Assembly (NCBI GenBank): GCA_034422075.1
Contig: DAOUJX010000018.1
Coordinates: 1 to 18,604, forward strand
DNA: 18,604 bases
Source: S34-282 sp034422075
GTDB taxonomy: Bacteria > Chloroflexota > Dehalococcoidia > Lucifugimonadales > Australimonadaceae
Reading direction: 5' to 3'
Below are positions 1 through 7,459 of this stretch, in pieces. The stretch's first letter is position 1. Each line of letters starts with the position of its first letter. Under the pieces are notes generated by a model that saw only the letters and a list, made by a program, of their open reading frames with translations, made no database searches and was not told the origin of the DNA. The position numbers were made by a program, and so were the translations under genes.

Positions 1-1321
1 CGCGCGCTACATCGCAGACCGCCACCTGCCAGACAAGGCAGTCGACCTCATCGATGAGGCGGCGGCCAAACTCCGCTTGGACGTCGAAAGCCTCCCGCCG
101 GAATTGCGCGAGCAAGAGCGGGAAATCCGCCGCCTCCAGGACGAGGAGGAGGCCGCGCAGCAGCGCAACGACTTCGAGGCGTCCGCGCGGCGCAAGGCGG
201 AGCGGTTGCGTCTTCAAGAGCAATTTGGCGCAGCGCGTAATGGCTTCCTAGGCGAGGACGTAACCGACCTGACCGTAGAGGCGGACGACATCGCAGCGCT
301 GGTGGCGTCGTGGACGGGAATCCCCGCCTACCGGCTGCTCGAGCAAGAGGCGGAGCGGCTCGTCCACCTCGAGGAGCGGCTGCACGAGCGCGTCGTTGGC
401 CAAGATGTCGCGGTGAGCGCTGTCGCTGACGCGATTCGCCGCTCGCGCGCCGGCCTGCAAGACCCCAGCCGGCCAATCGGCAGCTTCATGTTCCTCGGCC
501 CCACGGGCGTGGGGAAGACGGAGCTGGCTAAGGCGCTTGCCGCCTTCCTATTCGACGACGAGGAGAACATGGTGCGCGTCGACATGTCGGAGTACGGCGA
601 ACGGCACACCGTGTCGCGGCTGGTCGGCGCGCCGCCGGGCTACGTTGGCTACGATGAGGCGGGACAGCTGACGGAGGCCGTACGCCGCCGCCCCTACCGC
701 GTGCTCCTCTTCGACGAAATCGAAAAGGCGCACCCTGACGTCTTCAACATACTGCTACAGGTCCTAGAGGACGGGCGGCTGACCGATGGACACGGACGCA
801 CGGTCGACTTCCGCAACACTGTCATCATCATGACCTCCAACCTCGGCACGGCGGAGTACCAGCGGGCGAGCGTCGGCTTCCACGCCGCGCAGCCGTCCGT
901 CAGCGACGAGCAGCGCCACCGCGACGCGATTCAGGACGCGCTCAAGCGCGCCTTCCGCCCCGAGTTCCTCAACCGGGTGGACGAGTTCATCATCTTCCAC
1001 GCGCTGGAGAAGGAGCACCTCGCCCGCATCGTCGATCTCATGGTGGCGGAGGTGCAGCGGCGTTTGGACGAGCGCGGCGTCAAGCTCTCCCTCTCCGAGG
1101 CGGCCAGGGAGTGGCTCATCAAGGAGGGGTACGACCCGCTCTACGGCGCACGTCCTTTGCGCCGCGTCGTGCAGCGCTACATCGAAAATGAGGTAGCGCG
1201 CCGCATCCTCGTCGGCGAGGTGCACGACGGCGATGCAGTCGAAATCGCCGTCGTGGACGATGCGCTGACCTTCACGCCTGCGAAAGAAGCGGCCGCGCTT
1301 TCCGCTCAGGTGGCAGGTTAG
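1..1321 (+). CDS. clpC: ClpC-type AAA+ unfoldase, C-terminal part (5' truncated by window edge)
   Basis: ATP-driven Hsp100 unfoldase that feeds proteins to ClpP in the cytoplasm. The frame is open from base 2 (RYIADRHLPDKAVDLIDEAA, the end of the first AAA+ module), so the true start lies upstream; about 439 codons are present. A short UVR-like middle region (about bases 92-230, with NDFEASARRKAE) fits ClpC better than ClpB, which has a much longer coiled coil. The second AAA+ module shows Walker A GPTGVGKTEL (497-526), Walker B LLFDEIEKAH, sensor-1 TSNLG, the FRPEFLNRVDEF arginine-finger region and sensor-2 GARPLRR. A VGF tripeptide at 872-880, after the sensor-1 strand, sits where ClpP-binding loops occur in ClpC/ClpA/ClpX; ClpB lacks it. 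Stop TAG 1319-1321. No clpP or ctsR is visible. The distinction from ClpB is inferred from these two traits. Confidence 0.93.
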   Translation, partial: ARYIADRHLPDKAVDLIDEAAAKLRLDVESLPPELREQEREIRRLQDEEEAAQQRNDFEASARRKAERLRLQEQFGAARNGFLGEDVTDLTVEADDIAALVASWTGIPAYRLLEQEAERLVHLEERLHERVVGQDVAVSAVADAIRRSRAGLQDPSRPIGSFMFLGPTGVGKTELAKALAAFLFDDEENMVRVDMSEYGERHTVSRLVGAPPGYVGYDEAGQLTEAVRRRPYRVLLFDEIEKAHPDVFNILLQVLEDGRLTDGHGRTVDFRNTVIIMTSNLGTAEYQRASVGFHAAQPSVSDEQRHRDAIQDALKRAFRPEFLNRVDEFIIFHALEKEHLARIVDLMVAEVQRRLDERGVKLSLSEAAREWLIKEGYDPLYGARPLRRVVQRYIENEVARRILVGEVHDGDAVEIAVVDDALTFTPAKEAAALSAQVAG

Positions 1322-1359
1322 GGTAGGGACGCAACAGCCAGGCCAGACAGGAGCATGCT

Positions 1360-2172
1360 ATGCGGACAAAACCCCTCGGCGGCACGGGCGAGCAGGTGGC
1401 CGAAATCGGCCTCGGCACATGGAAGTACGGCGGCGACCCAGCTGTCGTGCACCGGGCGCTCGAGGTCGGCGCAAACCTCATTGATACTGCCGAGATGTAC
1501 GACACGGAGAAGCAGGTTGGCGCCGCCATTGCGGGCAACCGCAGCGCCTACTTCGTCGCTACCAAAGTGTCTCCCGACCACCTGCGCGCAAAGGAGGTCG
1601 TCAATGCCGCCGACCGCAGCCTGCGACGCCTTGGCATAGACGTCATCGACCTCTACCAGGTTCACTGGCCGAATGAGCGCATCCCAATAGATGAGACGAT
1701 GGATGGGATGGCCCGGCTGCTCCGCGACGGCAAGGTTCGATACGTCGGGGTCAGCAACTTCAGCGTGGAGGAGATGCGCGATGCGGACGAGGCGTTGCGC
1801 GACCTCTCCAGCGGCCACCGCGTCGTCGCCAACCAGGTCAGGTACTCCGTTTTCGACCGCTCCATCGAGGATGACCTGCTGCCGTACTGCGAGCAGAATG
1901 GCGTGACCATCATCGGCTACAGCCCGCTCGCGCAGGGCATGCTGGCGCAGGAGCTGGCGGACAACGCCGCCCTCAATGACGCGCTCGAGCGCATCGCGGG
2001 GGAGCTGGACAAGACGGTTGCGCAGGTGCTCCTCAACTGGGCGGTGCGCAGCCCTTGGGCCATCACCATCCCCGCCACCAACCGCCCGCATCGCGTCGTC
2101 GAAAACGCCGAGGCGTCCGCCTGGTCGCTCACGGACGCTCACCTCGCCGCAATCGACGCTGCGAGAGGGTAG
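1360..2172 (+). CDS. Aldo/keto reductase
   Basis: NAD(P)H-dependent carbonyl reductase of the AKR superfamily, predicted cytoplasmic, 270 residues with a TIM-barrel fold. The catalytic tetrad is visible as Asp42 and Tyr47 (LIDTAEMY), Lys69 (ATKVSPDHL) and His102 (YQVHWPN). The GKVRYVGVSNF signature is at 124-134, and the cofactor-binding C-terminal motif is around IPATNRPHRVVENA (237-250). Start ATG 1360 is preceded by AGGAG at 1349-1353 with good spacing; a nearby ATG at 1355 is out of frame. It begins 38 nt after clpC and may be co-transcribed with it. The substrate cannot be read from sequence; bacterial relatives reduce sugars, keto acids or aldehydes. The tetrad is intact, so an active enzyme is likely. 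Confidence 0.93.
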   Translation: MRTKPLGGTGEQVAEIGLGTWKYGGDPAVVHRALEVGANLIDTAEMYDTEKQVGAAIAGNRSAYFVATKVSPDHLRAKEVVNAADRSLRRLGIDVIDLYQVHWPNERIPIDETMDGMARLLRDGKVRYVGVSNFSVEEMRDADEALRDLSSGHRVVANQVRYSVFDRSIEDDLLPYCEQNGVTIIGYSPLAQGMLAQELADNAALNDALERIAGELDKTVAQVLLNWAVRSPWAITIPATNRPHRVVENAEASAWSLTDAHLAAIDAARG

Positions 2173-2190
2173 GGTCCGCGATGCTTGCCA

Positions 2191-2211
2191 CCCTCTCCTG
2201 CCGGGAGAGGG
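2191..2211. terminator. Perfect 8-bp palindrome after the aldo/keto reductase gene (terminator-like or REP-like)
   Basis: CCCTCTCC (2191-2198), loop TGCCG, GGAGAGGG (2204-2211), 18 nt after the reductase stop. There is no T-run after it, so it is not a classic intrinsic terminator. Its form resembles short dispersed palindromes seen between genes in many high-GC genomes. A second, weaker hairpin TCCTGC/GCAGGA is at 2251-2266. The 140-nt gap 2173-2312 otherwise shows only the short leader of the next gene. Confidence 0.4.
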
Positions 2212-2312
2212 CCTATTGAAGCCAATGGTCTGTGCGTGCGCCGTGCAGACTCCTGCTCTGGCAGGACTGATGAAAAGGGATGCAAGGACAGCGGAGAGAC
2301 AGGGATCGAGGC

Positions 2313-3485
2313 ATGAAAGACGCGTCAGACAGGCCGCTAGTGGGCCGCCTGCTAACTCGCAAGCGTGTCCTGGTCTTGCTTGGCTCCCTCGCCGTGCTGC
2401 TGGTAGTCACCAACCTCGGCATCGGCTGGTACTTCTCCAATGTGCTGTACGAAGAGGCGTTCGCCGTAAAGCAAGACGAGCCGGAGTACAACCTCACGGC
2501 CTCGGCGGTGGGCGAGGGTCTAGTCCGGCTGGAGCAGGGGCCCGAGGGCGGAGAGTGGACGTTGCCTGGCAGGTGGGGGATTGTCTGGGACGGTGGCAAC
2601 GGCATGGTCGGCGAAATCACGGATGAAGCGGACGACCACCTCGTCAGGCGCTTCACGCTCGCAGCCGGCGCACCGCCGCAATCCGCGCCTGCGGCGGTGT
2701 TGAGCGACGTGTACCCAGCGGATCCGAGGTCGTTCCTTGGCGTCGCTTATGAAGAGGTTCAGTACGAGACGCCGCTGGGGAAACAGGATGCGTGGCAACT
2801 CGAAGGCGCCGGCGGCACTTGGGCGCTCTTTGTCCATGGCCAGCGCGACGGGCCGCAAGAGGGCCTGCCCGTCCTAGTGGTGCTCAGCGAACTTGGCATA
2901 CCGTCGCTGTCGCTCACCTACCGGAACGACGCCGGGCAGCCGATGGACCCGAGCGGCAGGTACCAGTATGGCGTGACCGAGTGGCAGGACCTCCATGCTG
3001 CGGTGGAGTATGCACTCTCTCAGCCGCAGGCCAAGGACGTCGTGTTGCTCGGCAACAGCATGGGCGGCGCAATAATCACGAAGTTCCTCTACGAGTCGCC
3101 GCTAGCCGACAAGGTGAGGGGCATCGTGCTGGACTCGCCGGCCTTGGACTTCAACGCGGCGGTGGATAAGGGGGCGCGCGACCGTAGTCTCCCTGGGTTC
3201 GTTACCGCGACGGCCAAGTGGGTAGCCTCGCTCCGCTTTGGAGTGGACTGGGACGCCGTGAATCACCTCAAGGATGCAGACCGGCTCGACGTGCCGATCC
3301 TTCTCGTTCACTGCGCGCAAGATGGGCGCGTGCCTATCGAGACGAGCGATGAGCTCGCCGAGCAACGTGCGGACCTCGTCAGCTACAGTGTGTATCACGA
3401 AGGCGGCCATGCCGACGCTTGGTACGTCGACTCGGCGCGCTATGAACGCGAGTTGGAGGAGTTCCTCCTCAGCGTGACGAGGTAA
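2313..3485 (+). CDS. Membrane-anchored alpha/beta hydrolase
   Basis: Serine hydrolase with one N-terminal membrane helix. From ATG 2313 the protein has 390 residues: a basic stretch (TRKR, residues 15-18), a hydrophobic helix at about 19-41, a roughly 110-residue region I do not recognise, then the hydrolase core. The nucleophile elbow is GNSMGG (Ser249), the acid is likely Asp337 in HCAQDGR, and the histidine is His366 in the HEGGHADAW segment (His362 is an alternative). The helix-first layout suggests an inner-membrane protein with the catalytic domain outside the cytoplasm (inference). An in-frame ATG at 2280 would add 11 charged residues; I prefer 2313 because GAGG and AGGG lie just upstream and the resulting N-terminus is a normal N-in anchor. 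Substrate unknown: esterase, lipase or peptidase are all possible. Confidence 0.85.
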   Translation: MKDASDRPLVGRLLTRKRVLVLLGSLAVLLVVTNLGIGWYFSNVLYEEAFAVKQDEPEYNLTASAVGEGLVRLEQGPEGGEWTLPGRWGIVWDGGNGMVGEITDEADDHLVRRFTLAAGAPPQSAPAAVLSDVYPADPRSFLGVAYEEVQYETPLGKQDAWQLEGAGGTWALFVHGQRDGPQEGLPVLVVLSELGIPSLSLTYRNDAGQPMDPSGRYQYGVTEWQDLHAAVEYALSQPQAKDVVLLGNSMGGAIITKFLYESPLADKVRGIVLDSPALDFNAAVDKGARDRSLPGFVTATAKWVASLRFGVDWDAVNHLKDADRLDVPILLVHCAQDGRVPIETSDELAEQRADLVSYSVYHEGGHADAWYVDSARYERELEEFLLSVTR

Positions 3486-3502
3486 GCGACCCCTCTCGGC
3501 GG

Positions 3503-3511
3503 TGGTATCCT
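3503..3511 (+). promoter_or_regulatory. Extended -10 promoter for ispD, leaderless-type spacing
   Basis: TGG (3503-3505) followed by TATCCT (3506-3511). The ispD ATG begins at 3518, six bases after the -10, which is about where RNA polymerase would start. No Shine-Dalgarno sequence lies before the ATG. No convincing -35 hexamer is seen, which is normal for extended -10 promoters. It would drive ispD-ispF-cysS and the FAD oxidase. Confidence 0.55.
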
Positions 3512-3517
3512 CTTGTT

Positions 3518-4207
3518 ATGGCCCGCGACCGCGCCGGCGCCGTCATCGTAGCCGCAGGCGCCTCCACACGCATGGCGAGTGTCGACAAGACGCTTGCCCT
3601 CCTGGGGGGCGCGCCCCTCATCGCCCGCACCGTCGAGGCGTTCGAGGCATGCGCCGCCGTCGATGAGGCCGTCGTCGTTGCCGCTGAACACAACCTTGCT
3701 GCCGTGGAGGGCCTGCGCGTGAGCCGCGGCTGGCGCAAAGTGAGCGCCGTCTGCCTTGGCGGTGCGAGGCGGCAGGACAGCGTGCGCCGGGGGCTAGCGG
3801 CGATGGTCTCGTGTGAGTGGGTGCTCGTCCACGATGGCGCAAGGCCGCTCGTCTCGCCCGGCCTCATCGAGCGCGGCATTGAGGCGGCGGCCGAGACGGG
3901 CGCGGCCATCGCCGCTGTGACGCCGAAGGACACCGTCAAGGAGCTGGCGGCGAGCGGCGACGTGGGCCGGACGCTGGAGCGCGCGCAGCTCGTTGCCGTG
4001 CAGACGCCGCAGGTCTTCCGCCGTCGCCTGCTGGAGCGCGCTCATGCTGAGGTAGCGGACGACGTGACCGATGACGCGGCGATGGTCGAACGCTTGGGTG
4101 TGAGCGTCAGCGTCTACGAGGGCGACTACGCCAACATCAAAGTGACGACTCCTGACGACCTGGCGGTCGCGGAGGCCCTGCTCGCTGCGCGGGGAGCGCC
4201 GGCGTGA
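3518..4207 (+). CDS. ispD: 2-C-methyl-D-erythritol 4-phosphate cytidylyltransferase
   Basis: Third step of the MEP isoprenoid pathway: MEP + CTP gives CDP-methylerythritol + PPi; cytoplasmic. At 229 residues it has normal family length. Visible motifs are the nucleotide-binding loop AAGASTRM (12-19) with Arg18 and Lys24, GGARRQDSVRRGL (81-93), HDGARP (105-110), KDTVK (137-141), QTPQVF (162-167) and NIKVTTPDD (206-214). The loop after Arg18 reads ASVDKTLALLGG instead of the more common PKQFLPLGG type, but the lysine is kept. The ATG lies 6 nt after a probable -10 box with no ribosome binding site, so the message may be leaderless. It overlaps ispF by 4 nt (GTGA), implying translational coupling of two enzymes of the same pathway. 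IspE is not in the window. Confidence 0.95.
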   Translation: MARDRAGAVIVAAGASTRMASVDKTLALLGGAPLIARTVEAFEACAAVDEAVVVAAEHNLAAVEGLRVSRGWRKVSAVCLGGARRQDSVRRGLAAMVSCEWVLVHDGARPLVSPGLIERGIEAAAETGAAIAAVTPKDTVKELAASGDVGRTLERAQLVAVQTPQVFRRRLLERAHAEVADDVTDDAAMVERLGVSVSVYEGDYANIKVTTPDDLAVAEALLAARGAPA

Positions 4208-4686
4208 CGCGATTCGGCATCGGCTACGACGCGCACCCGCTCGCCGTCGGCCGCGGACTCGTCCTTGCCGGCGTCGCCGTGCCCTTCGAGAAGGGTTTGG
4301 AGGGCCACAGCGACGGCGACGTGGCAACGCACGCGCTCATCGACGCGCTCCTCGGCGCAGCGGCGCTCGGCGACATCGGTACGCACTTCCCCGCGAACGC
4401 TCCAGGCGTTCCAGAGGGCGTAAGCAGTATCGAGTTGCTACGCCGCGCGGTCGCAATGGTGCGCGATGCCGGATGGCGAGTGGGGAACCTCGATGCTACT
4501 ATCGTTGCGCAGCGCCCCGCCCTTGCCCCGCACGTCGCCGCCATGTGCGTGGCGGTCGCAGAGGCGGCGGGCGCGCCGTTGGAGGCCGTCAGCATCAAGG
4601 CAACCACAGAGGACGGGATGGGCTTTACCGGCGCGGGCGCCGGCATTGCCGCCATAGCCGTCGCATCGCTCGAACCGATCGAATGA
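4204..4686 (+). CDS. ispF: 2-C-methyl-D-erythritol 2,4-cyclodiphosphate synthase
   Basis: Fifth step of the MEP pathway: cyclises CDP-ME 2-phosphate to MEcPP with release of CMP; a trimeric metal enzyme. 160 residues, the usual length. Metal ligands Asp9 and His11 (GIGYDAH) and His43 (GDVATHALIDALLGA) are present, as are the GHSDGD loop (34-39), GDIGTHFP (57-63 region) and the C-terminal KATTEDGMGFTG nucleotide-binding motif. GTG start at 4204 overlaps the ispD stop; the ispF stop in turn overlaps the cysS ATG (ATGA at 4683). The start is fixed by the family N-terminus, with the conserved Asp only nine residues in. Confidence 0.96.
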   Translation: MTRFGIGYDAHPLAVGRGLVLAGVAVPFEKGLEGHSDGDVATHALIDALLGAAALGDIGTHFPANAPGVPEGVSSIELLRRAVAMVRDAGWRVGNLDATIVAQRPALAPHVAAMCVAVAEAAGAPLEAVSIKATTEDGMGFTGAGAGIAAIAVASLEPIE

Positions 4687-6047
4687 GAGTCTACGACACC
4701 CTGAGCGGACGCAAGCGCGCATTCGAGCCGCTCGTCCCGGGCAAGGTACGCATGTACGTGTGCGGCATTACGCCGTACGCGCCTGCGCATGTGGGCCACG
4801 CTATGAGCGCCATCATCTTCGACGTCGTGCGGCGCTACCTCGAGCACTCGCGCTACGCCGTCACGCATGTCCAGAACTTCACGGACGTCGACGACAAGCT
4901 CATCGCGCGCGCTACGGAGGAGCGCGTCGTCGTGGAGGAGCTGGCGGAGCGCCACATCGCCGACTACCTGGCCCAGTTGCGCGCGCTCAACGTACTGCCC
5001 GCGCACGAGTACCCGCGCGCAACGCAGCAGATTCCCAAGATGGTGGAGGTCATCGACGGCCTCATCGACAGGGGGTACGCATACGAGACAGAGCGGGACG
5101 TCTACTTCCGTGTCACGCGCGCGCCGCGCTACGGCAAGCTAAGCCACCGCTCGGTCGATACCATGCGCGCGAGCGCCCGGCTAGAGGCCAATGTCGACAA
5201 GGAGCACCCGATGGACTTCGCGTTGTGGAAGGGCGCAAAGCCCGGAGAGCCCGCATGGGCCAGCCCGTGGGGGCAAGGCCGGCCGGGCTGGCACATCGAG
5301 TGCTCCGCCATGGCGCTCTACTTCCTCGGCGAGACATTCGACATCCATGGCGGAGGGCACGACCTCGTCTTTCCCCACCACGAGAATGAGATAGCGCAGA
5401 GTGAGGCGTTCAACGACGGCGCCCCGCTCGCGCAGTTCTGGATGCATAACGGCATGATGCTCTTCGAGAGCGAGAAGATGTCGAAGTCGCTGGGCAACGT
5501 CGTCACCATCGCCGAGGCGCTCGAGCACCACTCGCCCGACGCGCTCCGGCACCTCATCCTCTCCTCGCACTACCGCAGCCCCGCGACCTACTCCGGGGAA
5601 CTGTTGGAGGCGTCGGAGCGCGCAATGGGGCGGCTGCGGCAAGCGCTTGCCGCAGCGTCGGGGCAGGGCGAGGCCATCGACCCAGCGCCGCACCGGGCTC
5701 GCTTCATCGCGGCGATGGACGACGACTTCGGAACGCCGCAGGCGCTCGCCGCCCTGTTCGACCTCGCCCGTGACATCAATAGGGGCGCAGACGAGGGCCG
5801 TTCCGTCGCCGACGCGCAAGGCGTCTTGCGCGACCTTGGCAGCGCCGTTCTCGGCCTGCAATTCGAGGAGCGTGAGGCGGAGGTGGAGGGGGAGCTCAGC
5901 GTCCGTATCCAATCGCTCGTCGATCGCCGCGCCGAGATGCGGGCTGCCAAGCGCTTCGCCGACGCGGACGCCGTCCGCGACGAACTCGCGCAAATGGGCG
6001 TCGAGTTGACGGACTCCCCTGCCGGCACGACGTGGCGGATGGGGTGA
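4683..6047 (+). CDS. cysS: Cysteinyl-tRNA synthetase
   Basis: Class I synthetase that charges tRNA-Cys. 454 residues from ATG 4683, close to the usual 460. The HIGH motif is HVGH (36-39) and the KMSKS loop is at 265-269. Zinc-site residues are visible: Cys27 (MYVCGITPY), Cys207 (HIECSAMAL) and the HHENE segment (232-236). The C-terminal anticodon-binding part ends near DADAVRDELAQMGVELTDSPAGTTWRMG. The open frame extends upstream to 4473 inside ispF, but the family N-terminus (RVYDTLSGRKRAF) and the ATGA overlap with ispF set the start at 4683. I considered the mycothiol ligase MshC, but overall layout and length fit CysS. Confidence 0.96.
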   Translation: MRVYDTLSGRKRAFEPLVPGKVRMYVCGITPYAPAHVGHAMSAIIFDVVRRYLEHSRYAVTHVQNFTDVDDKLIARATEERVVVEELAERHIADYLAQLRALNVLPAHEYPRATQQIPKMVEVIDGLIDRGYAYETERDVYFRVTRAPRYGKLSHRSVDTMRASARLEANVDKEHPMDFALWKGAKPGEPAWASPWGQGRPGWHIECSAMALYFLGETFDIHGGGHDLVFPHHENEIAQSEAFNDGAPLAQFWMHNGMMLFESEKMSKSLGNVVTIAEALEHHSPDALRHLILSSHYRSPATYSGELLEASERAMGRLRQALAAASGQGEAIDPAPHRARFIAAMDDDFGTPQALAALFDLARDINRGADEGRSVADAQGVLRDLGSAVLGLQFEEREAEVEGELSVRIQSLVDRRAEMRAAKRFADADAVRDELAQMGVELTDSPAGTTWRMG

Positions 6048-7456
6048 CCCTCCTCCCCACCCTCCGCGCCATCGTCGGGGAGGCGCACGTGCTGACGGAC
6101 GAGGAGTCGCGGGAGCGTGCGTCGTTTGACGCGGTGGGGCGCAGCAGGCTTGTGGAGCGCGGCCAGGGGCTGCTGAGCGTACGCGTGGACGCCGTCGTGC
6201 GCCCCGGTACTACGGAGGAGGTGGCCGCCGTCGTGCGTGCGGCGAGCGAGGCCGGCATCGCCGCCACTCCCTACAGCGGCGGAACGGGCGTCATGGGCGG
6301 CGTCGTGCCGGTGCAGGGCGGCCTATCGCTCGACTTGCGACGCATGGACCGCATCGTCGAGATGCGGGCTGCCGACCGTATCGCGTGGGCGCAGCCCGCT
6401 GTCGTGCTCGCCGACCTCGACGCGGCTGCCGCCGAGCACGGCCTGATGCTCGGCCATGACCCCTGGAGCACGCCCATAGCCACTGTCGGCGGCGCCATAT
6501 CCACCGACGGCGTCGGCTACCGCGCGTCGCGTTACGGCTCGATGGGGGCGCAGGTTCGCGCAGTCGAGGCTGTGCTCGGCGACGGCACGGTCGTCAAGAC
6601 GAAGCCGGCGCGGATGCAGAGCAGCGGCCCCCAACTGCCCGGGCTGTTCGTTGGCGCCGAGGGGACGATGGGCATCATTACGCAGGCGGCGGTGCAGCTA
6701 TTCGCCCAGCCGGAGGAGCGCGCTTTCGCCACCGTCGGCTTCGACTCGTTCGAGCGAGGCCACCCGCTGGTTTGCCGCCTGTTCGGCCTCGGCCTCGCCC
6801 CCGCGCTCATCGACCTGACGGAGGAGGAGCCGGGCGAACTCGCGCAGGGCTACCGCTGCTTGCTCTACCTGGGATTCGAAGGCTACCGCGAGGAGGTGCG
6901 AGCACAGCGCGAGCGCGCGTTGGCGGAGGGGCTGGCCGCAGGAGGCGTCGACCTCGGTCCGCGCGCCACGGAGCGCTACTGGACGCAGCGCCACGCCACG
7001 GGCTACCGCTGGCGCGCGTCCGTCGCGCACCTCCGCCCGACGGAGCGATGGGCGCAGCGCGATTGGCTCGGAGCCGACTACCTGCACGTGTCACTGCCGC
7101 TCTCGCGCGTCGTCGAGTACAAGCGCCACGTCGAGGACGTCGCTAGGGAGTGGGAGATCGAGGTCGCCGAGGTCGCTGTCTGGACGCATCCCGAGCTGTT
7201 CTCGGTGTTGCTCCGCGACCCCGCCGCAGGCCGCGAGGGAAGCGCGTACGACGGTGCCAACCTGCGCGGCGCCGTCCATGAGCTGCTCGAAGCGGCGCTA
7301 CGGATGGAGGGTGGCATCGAGTACTGCCACGGCATCGGCGTCAAGCTCGACCCCTACATGCCGCAAGAATGGGGAGACGCACTGGTTCTCGCCCGCCGCC
7401 TGAAGCAAGCGGCCGATCCGACAGGCACGCTGAACCCGGGCAAGCTGGGGCTGTAA
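6044..7456 (+). CDS. FAD-binding oxidoreductase (VAO/PCMH family, glycolate oxidase/AGPS-like)
   Basis: Flavoprotein with an N-terminal PCMH-type FAD domain and a C-terminal substrate cap. From the longer start (GTG 6032, 474 residues): FAD-binding SGGTGVMGG (82-90), GHDPWSTPIATVGGAIS (141-157) and FVGAEGTMGIIT (206-217), then C-terminal YCHGIGVKLDPY and DPTGTLNPGKLGL, which closes the FAD site in GlcD and alkyl-DHAP synthase. Two starts are possible: GTG 6032 (16-nt overlap with cysS) or GTG 6044, which gives 470 residues and the same 4-nt GTGA overlap as the two junctions upstream; I chose 6044. Substrates in this family are 2-hydroxy acids or alkyl-DHAP; none is assigned here. It ends 3 nt from the convergent SAM hydrolase gene. 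Confidence 0.87.
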   Translation: MTLLPTLRAIVGEAHVLTDEESRERASFDAVGRSRLVERGQGLLSVRVDAVVRPGTTEEVAAVVRAASEAGIAATPYSGGTGVMGGVVPVQGGLSLDLRRMDRIVEMRAADRIAWAQPAVVLADLDAAAAEHGLMLGHDPWSTPIATVGGAISTDGVGYRASRYGSMGAQVRAVEAVLGDGTVVKTKPARMQSSGPQLPGLFVGAEGTMGIITQAAVQLFAQPEERAFATVGFDSFERGHPLVCRLFGLGLAPALIDLTEEEPGELAQGYRCLLYLGFEGYREEVRAQRERALAEGLAAGGVDLGPRATERYWTQRHATGYRWRASVAHLRPTERWAQRDWLGADYLHVSLPLSRVVEYKRHVEDVAREWEIEVAEVAVWTHPELFSVLLRDPAAGREGSAYDGANLRGAVHELLEAALRMEGGIEYCHGIGVKLDPYMPQEWGDALVLARRLKQAADPTGTLNPGKLGL

Positions 7457-7459
7457 GCG

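Noticed and set aside
1318..2142. 274-codon minus-strand frame opposite the aldo/keto reductase
   Set aside because: The plus-strand frame has the full AKR catalytic tetrad; the reverse frame has only a codon-bias shadow.
4473..4682. 70-codon upstream extension of cysS
   Set aside because: It lies entirely inside ispF in another frame; the CysS N-terminus and ATGA overlap set the start at 4683.
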